This document shows positions 26,688-33,790 of a DNA stretch of 64,000 nucleotides, piece by piece; positions within the stretch are counted from its first letter, which is position 1; each line of letters starts with the position of its first letter. This stretch comes from Bacteroides sp. M10. Its GTDB lineage: Bacteria; Bacteroidota; Bacteroidia; Bacteroidales; Bacteroidaceae. The DNA lies in assembly GCF_014334015.1 (NCBI RefSeq), contig NZ_CP060488.1, positions 1-64,000 on the forward strand, read 5' to 3'. The translations under genes and the position numbers were made by a program. The notes beneath the pieces were generated by a model, which saw only the letters and a list, made by a program, of their open reading frames with translations, was not told where the DNA came from and searched no databases.

Positions 26688-27009
26688 AGCAACAAAATTA
26701 ACACTCCCTAATTAACACTCCTAATGCATTAACTTGATTTAACCGGAACTTCCCGGAAATTAACCGTAAGGAGCTATTTAGGTTGTATTCTGATTACTAC
26801 AACAATAAAACCCCTCCTTTGGTTTGCAAATTTAATAAAAAATTAAATCTTTTCCTTGCGTTTTTCCATTTTTATTAATCATAGTTAAACAAAAAACGGC
26901 ATCTTTTGGGCGAATTAGTTAAATTAAGAATGACTATTAACACAAAACGACTAAATTCATTGAGAAAAAAGCCTATAAAAATAGTAGAAGAGAATAAAAG
27001 TATAAATAT
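26688..27009. promoter_or_regulatory. Intergenic region upstream of rprX
   Basis: No gene is seen in these 322 bases. A minus-strand -7 box TAAATTTG lies at 26827-26834. Its leader contains two copies of TTAACACTCC(C)TAA (26698-26711 and 26712-26724) and an imperfect inverted repeat CCGGAACTTCCCGG (26743-26756) between TTAACC repeats. The part next to 27009 is plain AT-rich sequence. Confidence 0.5.
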
Positions 27010-27945
27010 CTACTCTTCCTGATAAGGTTCAATTGAGACTAGTTCGTATTCACAAATGAGAGGCAGATTAGGACTGGTTGCACTACGCAGGTTCAAAAAG
27101 TTGGTATCCGTCCAGATGGTGATTTTCCCACCTACACCCATCAGTTTTATTATTTCCAAGAAGTCCGGAGATGGAAACCTGTTGTATGAGAAACATCTGT
27201 CTATTTCATATTCACATGAGTTTTCTCCTCCAGCCACTCCTCCCAACTGGACTGTTTGCCGATAGTTCATTCTGCAAATGTCAGTGTCCCGGTTGATTCG
27301 TTCGTTACTACCCATCTTATCTATACGATAAAGCACTCCGCTTTTACTACGCTGTATACCCGGAGTCTTAGCTTCAATTTCTGCAAAGTACTGTTTAGCT
27401 TTGACCAGATTGCGCGCAGGCAGACGTTTTTCATAAAAGTCTCTCAACAAATTTTCTGCCTGTTCTCTTCCCAACAATGGTTTAGGATTATCTGTTAACG
27501 CATCATGCATTCCTTTAATAAGAATATCCGGATTTTGTTCGAACAGAACGATTTCTTTTCTAAACTTATCCTGATAAAAGAGAATCCCATAAACAATAGC
27601 CAACGAATCCAGATTGACAGGGCACCCGGCATTTTGTGCATCAAAGAAATCATGTATTTTGTGGTTGGCATCAGGATACGATATAGGCTGACGCCCGGCA
27701 AAAGCCATGCGCAAAACATTTGTAATCGTATCAAAATTGCATTTCTCTATATCCGGAACTGCTCCTTTTATAAACCAGAAGATATTCGCTTCCTGTTCTT
27801 TATATTCGCACACAGTACAGTAACCTGCCGCATAACTCAATGAATCGACTTCAGTACGCATCTTTAAACCCGATGTAGCACAAGAGCACAACATCATATT
27901 CACCAAGATTATCAATAATTGGATAGTCAGTGTTTTATTGTTCAT
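27010..27945 (-). CDS. Degenerate FKBP-type lipoprotein
   Basis: Predicted lipoprotein of 311 aa with signal peptide and lipobox CSC (residues about 20-22). The N-terminal half resembles the FKBP_N dimerisation region of Mip/FkpA-type prolyl isomerases (KMRTEVDSLSYAAGY, a helical stretch, and RNLVKAKQYFAEIEAKTPGIQRSKSGVLYRI). The C-terminal part has only a weak FKBP fold trace (VQLGGVAGG, EIIKLMGVGGKITIW), and the usual aromatic active-site residues are hard to find, so isomerase activity is doubtful. ATG 27945 is chosen because the signal peptide begins there; the longer frame adds 16 non-signal residues. It lies downstream of fusA2, past that gene's terminator. Confidence 0.7.
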   Translation of the reverse strand: MNNKTLTIQLLIILVNMMLCSCATSGLKMRTEVDSLSYAAGYCTVCEYKEQEANIFWFIKGAVPDIEKCNFDTITNVLRMAFAGRQPISYPDANHKIHDFFDAQNAGCPVNLDSLAIVYGILFYQDKFRKEIVLFEQNPDILIKGMHDALTDNPKPLLGREQAENLLRDFYEKRLPARNLVKAKQYFAEIEAKTPGIQRSKSGVLYRIDKMGSNERINRDTDICRMNYRQTVQLGGVAGGENSCEYEIDRCFSYNRFPSPDFLEIIKLMGVGGKITIWTDTNFLNLRSATSPNLPLICEYELVSIEPYQEE

Positions 27946-27980
27946 TTCGTTTAAATCAATGTGTTTTGTTTGGAATCTAC

Positions 27981-28013
27981 AAAAAGAGAGCATCCGCGAT
28001 GGACACCCTCTTT
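27981..28013 (-). terminator. Terminator after fusA2
   Basis: On the minus strand AAAGAG-G-GTGTCC pairs with GGATGC-T-CTCTTT (including two G-U pairs) and is followed by further T residues. Confidence 0.65.
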
Positions 28014-28069
28014 CTTTGTATTATAATCAACTATCCGGAGTTAAATCTGAAATTCCGGAGAAGTTATCT

Positions 28070-30226
28070 TTATTCTTCTGTCTGCTTAGCCTCAAAGTCT
28101 TTCATCAACTTATCCTGAACATCTGCCGGAACAAGCTCATAACTAGAGAACTTCATAATAAACGAAGCACGTCCGCCGGTGAGTGAGCTAAGAGCTGTAG
28201 AGTAGGACGACATTTCTTTCAAAGGAACTTTAGCAACCAGTTTCTCAAAACCTTTTTCGCTACTCATACCCATAATCATGGCACGACGTCCCTGAAGATC
28301 TCCCATCACATCTCCCATCCTATCAGACGGAACAAACACTTCTACATCATAAATCGGTTCCAGAATTTTCGGACCGGCGTTCTTGAAGGCTTCACTAAAG
28401 GCATTACGTCCGGCAAGCATAAAGGAGATTTCATTAGAATCTACCGGGTGCATCTTACCATCGTAAACAATGACACGCACGTCACGAGCATACGAACCCG
28501 TCAACGGACCTTGCTCCATACGAGACATAATACCTTTCATAATAGCAGGCAGGAAGCGTGCATCGATAGAACCACCGACGATACTGTTGATAAACACCAG
28601 TTTACCACCCCATTCCAATGGTATTTCTTCCGTACCTCTCACGGTAATCTTAAATTCCTGTCCATTGAACTTATACGTATCGGGCACAGGCATACCTTCT
28701 TTATAAGGTTCTACAATCAGGTGAACTTCACCAAACTGACCGGCACCACCGGATTGTTTCTTATGACGATAGTCGGCGCGGGCGGCTTTTGTAATCGTTT
28801 CACGATACGGAATCTTCGGTTCTTCGTACTTCACCGGAAGTTTTTCGTTGTTTTCCAAACGCCATTTCAATGTACGAAGATGGAATTCTCCCTGTCCGTG
28901 TACCAAAGTCTGTTTCAATTCCTTTGACTGTTCGATCACCCAGGTAGGATCTTCTTCACGCATACGATTCAGAATACTCATCATCTTTTCCACATCCGCT
29001 TCATTCACCGGCTTGATGGCACGGGTATATTTAGAATTCGGATATTTGATAAAGTTGAATTTATAGTCGCAATCCTTACCGTTCAGCGTATTACCGGTTT
29101 TCACATCTTTCAGTTTCACAGCAGCACCGATATCACCGGCTTGCAGTTCTTCCACCTTGACACGGTTACCACCGGCTACCACATAAATTTGCGCAATACG
29201 TTCCTTCGAACCACGGTCGGCATTCAGTAAATCGTCCCCTTCATGAACTTTACCGCTCATTACTTTGAAATAGGAAACTTCACCGATATGCGGCTCCACA
29301 CTGGTCTTGAAGAAATAAAGGGATTCCGGTCCGTTAGTATCCGGAGCCACTTCTTTACCTTCAGTATTCTGTACCTTCGGCATTTCAGAAACAAAAGGAA
29401 CAACGTTACCCAAGAATTCCATCAAGCGGCGAACGCCCATATCCTTACCTCCACAAACACAGAATACAGGGAACATACCTCTGGCGATCAATCCCTTACG
29501 GATACCTTCGCGCATTTCATCTTCTGTAAGAGAATCTTGTTCGAAGAATTTCTCCATCAGATTTTCATCATTCTCGGCAGCAGCTTCTACCAATGCTTTG
29601 TGCATCTCCATAGCCTTATCCATTTCTTCTGCCGGAATATCTTCGATGGTCGGAGCCCCTCCTTCGGGTTTCCACGAATATTTCTTCATCAACAGCACGT
29701 CGATCAGCGCATTAAAGCCCGGGCCGGTAGCTATTGGATATTGGATAGGAACAACCTTAGAGCCATAAGCCTCTTTCAGCTGTTCGAGGATATTATCATA
29801 ATCGCATTTTTCATTATCAAGCTGGTTGACTAGAAAAATAACAGGTTTATTCAGCTTTTCTGTATAACGGAAGTGATTTTGTGTACCGACTTCGACGCCG
29901 TATTGGCCATTAAGAAGAATGATTGCTGTGTCGGTCACATTTAGTGCAGTTACTGTACTGCCTACGAAGTCGTCCGATCCCGGACAGTCAATAATATTAA
30001 GTTTTTTGTTATTCCATTCTACATGGAGAACGGTGGAGAAAACGGAGTAACCATACTCTTGTTCAACAGGGAAATAATCGCTAACAGTATTCTTTGCGGC
30101 AACAGATCCGCGACGTTTTATAACACCACTCTCGAAAAGCATCGCTTCCACGAGAGTGGTTTTCCCAGAGCCAGAACTTCCCAACAAGGCAATGTTCTTG
30201 ATTTCATTAGTCTGATATACTTTCAT
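28070..30226 (-). CDS. fusA2: EF-G2, elongation factor G paralogue with altered GTPase motifs
   Basis: EF-G-like translation factor of 718 aa with full five-domain architecture. The P-loop is GSSGSGKTT (16-24) and G4 is NQLD. Switch I reads EQEYGYSVFS where EF-G has EQERGITI, and switch II reads D80-CPGS-DDF, so the catalytic His of DTPGHVDF is Ser84. These changes predict little or no GTP hydrolysis. This matches what I recall of B. thetaiotaomicron EF-G2, reported to support translation without GTPase activity and to be induced in carbon limitation by the regulator Cur. It stands alone, divergent from hemW. Confidence 0.9.
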   Translation of the reverse strand: MKVYQTNEIKNIALLGSSGSGKTTLVEAMLFESGVIKRRGSVAAKNTVSDYFPVEQEYGYSVFSTVLHVEWNNKKLNIIDCPGSDDFVGSTVTALNVTDTAIILLNGQYGVEVGTQNHFRYTEKLNKPVIFLVNQLDNEKCDYDNILEQLKEAYGSKVVPIQYPIATGPGFNALIDVLLMKKYSWKPEGGAPTIEDIPAEEMDKAMEMHKALVEAAAENDENLMEKFFEQDSLTEDEMREGIRKGLIARGMFPVFCVCGGKDMGVRRLMEFLGNVVPFVSEMPKVQNTEGKEVAPDTNGPESLYFFKTSVEPHIGEVSYFKVMSGKVHEGDDLLNADRGSKERIAQIYVVAGGNRVKVEELQAGDIGAAVKLKDVKTGNTLNGKDCDYKFNFIKYPNSKYTRAIKPVNEADVEKMMSILNRMREEDPTWVIEQSKELKQTLVHGQGEFHLRTLKWRLENNEKLPVKYEEPKIPYRETITKAARADYRHKKQSGGAGQFGEVHLIVEPYKEGMPVPDTYKFNGQEFKITVRGTEEIPLEWGGKLVFINSIVGGSIDARFLPAIMKGIMSRMEQGPLTGSYARDVRVIVYDGKMHPVDSNEISFMLAGRNAFSEAFKNAGPKILEPIYDVEVFVPSDRMGDVMGDLQGRRAMIMGMSSEKGFEKLVAKVPLKEMSSYSTALSSLTGGRASFIMKFSSYELVPADVQDKLMKDFEAKQTEE

Positions 30227-30460
30227 AATATATAAGATTTTAGTAATTACTCAGTATGTTTCTCACATACCATTAATTTTGTGATGCGCAAATTAGGGAT
30301 TAATTGGGGGAAAAGCAACACTTATGACGGTGTTACTAAACAATGTTATGTAACACATCTTTAACATAAACATTTTTTGCTTGCTCATAATTTAATTTCT
30401 ATACGAACCACCATTCAATAGTATATATGCATATAATATTTAGACTGCACAAACGGATTG
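30227..30460 (-). promoter_or_regulatory. Upstream control region of fusA2
   Basis: A -7-like CTAATTTG lies on the minus strand at 30288-30295, giving a leader of roughly 55 bases. It includes TCACA (30263-30267) and TGTGA (30280-30284), 12 bases apart. Upstream of the -7 element is a cluster of TGTTA/TAACA half-sites at 30331, 30344-30355 (TGTTATGTAACA) and 30362-30366, a typical place for an activator such as Cur. No gene is seen. Confidence 0.4.
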
Positions 30461-30464
30461 TTCA

Positions 30465-30545
30465 ACACCCGGGTCTCAGGCATACCGACACCCGGGTGTT
30501 GATAGTGCTGACACCCGGGTGTCAATACCAATGAGACCCGGGTGT
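30465..30545. repeat. Array of four ACACCCGGGTGT palindromes with exact 23-bp period
   Basis: Units start at 30465 (ACACCCGGGTCT), 30488 and 30511 (both ACACCCGGGTGT) and 30534 (AGACCCGGGTGT), each 23 bases apart and separated by 11-base non-identical spacers. The two inner units are perfect 12-bp palindromes, and unit 3 extends to TGACACCCGGGTGTCA. The outer units are exact reverse complements of each other, so the units are arranged symmetrically about about 30505. The block is GC-rich in an AT-rich gap between divergent fusA2 and hemW. Function is unknown; an operator or iteron-like protein-binding array or a dispersed palindromic repeat are the main options. Confidence 0.9.
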
Positions 30546-30599
30546 CAGACAACTTATCTATGCAACGCCTCATAAGAATGATTTCAGTCAATAAGATTT

Positions 30600-30630
30600 T
30601 TTGTTATATCTGATAATAATCTTACTTTTA
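30600..30630 (+). promoter_or_regulatory. Promoter for hemW
   Basis: TTTG (30600-30603), 19 bases, then TACTTTTA (30623-30630), one base from consensus. It shows that the true start is ATG 30658 and not the TTG at 30601. Confidence 0.6.
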
Positions 30631-30657
30631 CAGCCACTAAACTCAAACGGCACAACT

Positions 30658-31788
30658 ATGGCAGGTATCTATCTTCATATTCCTTTTTGTAAAACACGGT
30701 GCATCTACTGCGATTTCTACTCAACCACCCGTAGCGAGCTCAAAACCCGTTATGTACGAGCACTTTGCCAGGAGTTAGCCATGCGGAAAGACTACCTGAA
30801 AGGAGAAGATATAGAAACCGTTTATTTCGGTGGCGGAACCCCGTCTCAATTGGAAAAAGAAGATTTCGAACAGATATTTGATACGATCCGGACACATTAC
30901 GGATTAAGCCATTGGCAGGAAATCACATTGGAAGCCAATCCCGACGATCTGACAAGTGAATATCTGAAAATGCTTTCTTCGCTCCCTTTCAATCGTATCA
31001 GCATGGGAATACAGACTTTTGACGATCCCACTCTCAAACTATTGAAACGTCGTCACAATGCCCGTACAGCTATCGAAGCTGTTCACAGATGTCGGGAAGC
31101 CGGTTTTCAAAATATAAGCATCGATCTCATCTACGGATTACCGGGAGAAACCAAAGAACGATGGGAGAATGATCTTCGTCAGGCTGTCAGTCTGAACGTG
31201 GAGCACATTTCCGCTTATCATCTGATTTACGAGGAAGATACACCTATATATAATATGTTAAAACAACATCAGATATCGGAGGTGGACGAAGATTCCAGTT
31301 TAGATTTTTTCACGTTACTGATAGAGCATCTGCAGAAAGCGGGATTTGAACATTATGAAATTTCGAATTTCTGCCGTCCGGGCAAGTACTCTCGTCACAA
31401 CAGTTCTTACTGGAAAGGAATACCTTATCTGGGGTGCGGACCGTCGGCACATTCTTTTGACGGGATGACACGGGAATGGAATGTTTCTTCCATCGATACA
31501 TATATAAAAGGTATAGAGGAAAACAACCGTGCTTTTGAAATAGAGTATCTGGACCAGACGACCCGCTACAATGAGTTTATTATCACTACCATACGTACTG
31601 TATGGGGAACACCTATAGAAAAGCTGAAACAGATGTTCGGCAATGAGATGTGGGAGTATTGCCAGAGAATGGCTGCGCCTTATCTGAAAAATGGGAAACT
31701 GGAAGAACACGATGGAGCCTTACGCTTGACTCGTGAAGGTATTTTCATCTCCGACAGTATAATGAGTGATTTACTTTGGGTAGATTAA
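30658..31788 (+). CDS. hemW: Radical SAM heme chaperone HemW
   Basis: HemN-related radical SAM protein of 376 aa, now regarded as a heme chaperone rather than coproporphyrinogen dehydrogenase. The motif CKTRCIYCDFYS supplies the CxxxCxxC cluster cysteines; VYFGGGTPSQL and TLEANPDDLT are family signatures; ISAYHLIYEEDTPIY and a C-terminal HemN_C domain follow. The form with an aromatic in place of the fourth HemN cysteine (CDF) is the HemW type. The start is set by the upstream promoter and by homology of MAGIYLHIPFC. The ECF sigma gene follows after 19 bases. Confidence 0.94.
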   Translation: MAGIYLHIPFCKTRCIYCDFYSTTRSELKTRYVRALCQELAMRKDYLKGEDIETVYFGGGTPSQLEKEDFEQIFDTIRTHYGLSHWQEITLEANPDDLTSEYLKMLSSLPFNRISMGIQTFDDPTLKLLKRRHNARTAIEAVHRCREAGFQNISIDLIYGLPGETKERWENDLRQAVSLNVEHISAYHLIYEEDTPIYNMLKQHQISEVDEDSSLDFFTLLIEHLQKAGFEHYEISNFCRPGKYSRHNSSYWKGIPYLGCGPSAHSFDGMTREWNVSSIDTYIKGIEENNRAFEIEYLDQTTRYNEFIITTIRTVWGTPIEKLKQMFGNEMWEYCQRMAAPYLKNGKLEEHDGALRLTREGIFISDSIMSDLLWVD

Positions 31789-31807
31789 CAAAACAAACAG
31801 CAAGCCG

Positions 31808-32362
31808 ATGACCGAATCAGAAGTTAGAAAGTTATTGCGGCAAATGAAAGAACTGGATTCGCAAACTGCTTTCCGGGACTTTTACAACATGACTTACGAT
31901 CGCCTCTTCCGCATAGCCTACTACTATGTGAAGCAGGAAGAATGGTCGCAGGAAATCGTTCTCGACGTATTTCTGAAACTATGGAAACAGCGTAGCAATT
32001 TACTTGATGTGAGAAACATTGAAGATTATTGTTTCATTCTCGTCAAGAATGCTTCGCTCAATTATCTGGAAAAAGAATCAAAACACACTTACATTCATCC
32101 CGATTCTCTGCCGGAGCCACAGGAACAGAGCTATTCGCCGGAAGAATCACTCATCAGTGAAGAATTATTTGCTCTTTACGTAAAGGCACTCGACCGGCTT
32201 CCGGAACGTTGCAGGGAAGTATTCATTCGCATCCGCGAAGAAAAACAAAGTTATGCACAAGTAGCGGAAGAATTAGGTATCAGCATGAATACAGTGGACG
32301 CACAACTTCAGAAAGCAATCACACGACTCAAAGAGATGATTAGCCGGGCAGAAATAGATTAA
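31808..32362 (+). CDS. ECF RNA polymerase sigma factor (Bacteroidetes type)
   Basis: Sigma-70 family ECF factor of 184 aa. Region 2 (AFRDFYNMTYDRLFRIAYYYVKQEEWSQEIVLDVFLKLWKQ) binds core polymerase and the -10 element; region 4 (LPERCREVFIRIREEKQSYAQVAEELGISMNTVDAQLQKAITRLKEMI) binds the -35 element. It begins a locus with a small lipoprotein, a FecR-type anti-sigma and a TonB receptor with an STN domain, the layout of trans-envelope signalling. Expected target is the receptor operon itself. Confidence 0.92.
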   Translation: MTESEVRKLLRQMKELDSQTAFRDFYNMTYDRLFRIAYYYVKQEEWSQEIVLDVFLKLWKQRSNLLDVRNIEDYCFILVKNASLNYLEKESKHTYIHPDSLPEPQEQSYSPEESLISEELFALYVKALDRLPERCREVFIRIREEKQSYAQVAEELGISMNTVDAQLQKAITRLKEMISRAEID

Positions 32363-32449
32363 CAATTATTTAGAAAAAGAGCGTAGGGAGTTTCTGTCAA
32401 CCTCCGGTCTTTATCAACAAATAAATCAATCACTAAAAAAGACAGAAAA

Positions 32450-32884
32450 ATGAAAAAGCTAAATGACGCAAACATTGGAATCCTTGTTCTTCTATCAACT
32501 TGTCTGTGCCTGTTTTCATGCAACAATGACAACGACAATTTGCCCAAAGACTATGCAGGATTCGAACATTCGAAGGAAACGGTAGAATGTGAAGGAAACA
32601 AATCAGAGTGTGAATTGGAAATTAAAATTGTGGCGATGGAGAAAGCGAAAGAAGACCGGACGGTAGTACTTGCCGCACCTCCTTCGGTGACAGGGCAAGC
32701 AGCAGTCATACAACTGACGGAAAAGAAAGTAATCATCAAAGCGGGTAAGAAGTCGGCTACGACTATCATTAAAATCTATCCCAAACAGATGGTATTGAAT
32801 AAACAGAATGTCACTTTATCCTGCACTCCCCAATGGAAAGAAGGAGGAATCAGCAAACTGACCATTCTGTTGAAACGAAAATAA
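32450..32884 (+). CDS. Small lipoprotein between sigma and anti-sigma genes
   Basis: Unrecognised lipoprotein of 144 aa: signal peptide, lipobox FSC, then an acidic Asn/Asp-rich linker (NNDNDNLP) and a single predicted beta-sandwich. The mature part (VECEGNKSECELEIKIVAMEKAKEDRTVVLAAPPS) looks immunoglobulin-like or like a short adhesion/carbohydrate-binding fold. Its position between the sigma factor and the anti-sigma factor is unusual. It could be a surface accessory or signal-input subunit of the TonB receptor; this is inference from position. Confidence 0.75.
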   Translation: MKKLNDANIGILVLLSTCLCLFSCNNDNDNLPKDYAGFEHSKETVECEGNKSECELEIKIVAMEKAKEDRTVVLAAPPSVTGQAAVIQLTEKKVIIKAGKKSATTIIKIYPKQMVLNKQNVTLSCTPQWKEGGISKLTILLKRK

Positions 32885-32910
32885 TGGATCAAGAGTAATA
32901 CAGAAAAAAT

Positions 32911-33789
32911 ATGAAACACACCGATACGGAATTAGAAGAAATACTGAATCAGCTCATTGCTTCCACGCGTTCACCGCGAGGGCGTTTTTCAGCAACAGCC
33001 AGTTACCCGGAACTAGAAAAAAGACTGAAGTCGCATACCCGGCGCCTGACTTTGATACGCACCTTCTCGGCAGCGGCGGCAGTAGCTCTACTTTGCCTAT
33101 CGGTATGGACAGCTTATTTATATATGCAACCTGCTGCAATACAAACGGTTTCCACTCTGGCAGAGACACGTACAGTCCGTCTTCCTGATGGTAGTTCCGT
33201 CACGCTCAACCATTATTCTTCGCTTTCTTATCCGGAAAAGTTCCAATCGGACAAACGGGAAGTGGAGCTAAATGGAGAAGCCTATTTTGAAGTAAGCAAG
33301 GACCCAAAGCATCCGTTTATCGTGCAGACTGAAACGATTGACGTTCAAGTGTTGGGAACCCATTTCAATGTAGATGCATATCATGACAATCCGGATGTAA
33401 AGACAACGTTATTGTCCGGCTCGGTAGCAGTCAGCAATAAAAGTAAATCTGTCCGTATGATTTTGAAGCCTAACGAGATTGCTATATATAATAAGGTAGA
33501 AGAAAAACTCACCCGCAAGGTTTTAGAGAACGCAGAAGATGAAATTTCCTGGCGACAGGGAGAGTTTATATTCGACGACCTGCCTTTACAGGAGATTGCC
33601 CGCGAACTGTCCAACTCATTCGGAGCAACGATCCATATAGCCGATACGACTTTACAAAATTACCGGATCACAGCACGATTCCGCGATGGAGAAGATCTGG
33701 CAACCATTTTATCTGTATTACACAACGCCGGTTATTTCAACTACTCACAAAACAATAAACAGATTATTATCACTGCTAAACCAGACTAA
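32911..33789 (+). CDS. FecR-family anti-sigma factor
   Basis: Inner-membrane anti-sigma regulator of 292 aa. A cytoplasmic N-terminal segment (about 1-45) is followed by one transmembrane helix (SAAAAVALLCLSVWTAYLYM) and the periplasmic FecR domain with the signature VRLPDGSSVTLNHYSSLSYPEKF and the GEAYFEVSKDPKHPFIVQT strand, then a DUF4974 C-terminal domain (DLPLQEIARELSNSFGATIHI). It should hold the upstream sigma factor until the STN domain of the adjacent receptor signals. The TonB receptor start lies one base after its stop codon. Confidence 0.93.
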   Translation: MKHTDTELEEILNQLIASTRSPRGRFSATASYPELEKRLKSHTRRLTLIRTFSAAAAVALLCLSVWTAYLYMQPAAIQTVSTLAETRTVRLPDGSSVTLNHYSSLSYPEKFQSDKREVELNGEAYFEVSKDPKHPFIVQTETIDVQVLGTHFNVDAYHDNPDVKTTLLSGSVAVSNKSKSVRMILKPNEIAIYNKVEEKLTRKVLENAEDEISWRQGEFIFDDLPLQEIARELSNSFGATIHIADTTLQNYRITARFRDGEDLATILSVLHNAGYFNYSQNNKQIIITAKPD

Positions 33790-33790
33790 G

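Noticed and set aside
30465..30545. Short CRISPR-like array
   Set aside because: Repeats are 12-bp palindromes with 11-base spacers, and the outer units are inverted copies; no cas genes are near.
30601..30657. TTG-initiated extension of HemW
   Set aside because: Contains the promoter -7 box; homology begins at MAGIYLHIPFC.
33686..33790. Upstream extension of the TonB receptor inside FecR
   Set aside because: It overlaps FecR in another frame and has no signal peptide, while ATG 33791 starts directly before one.
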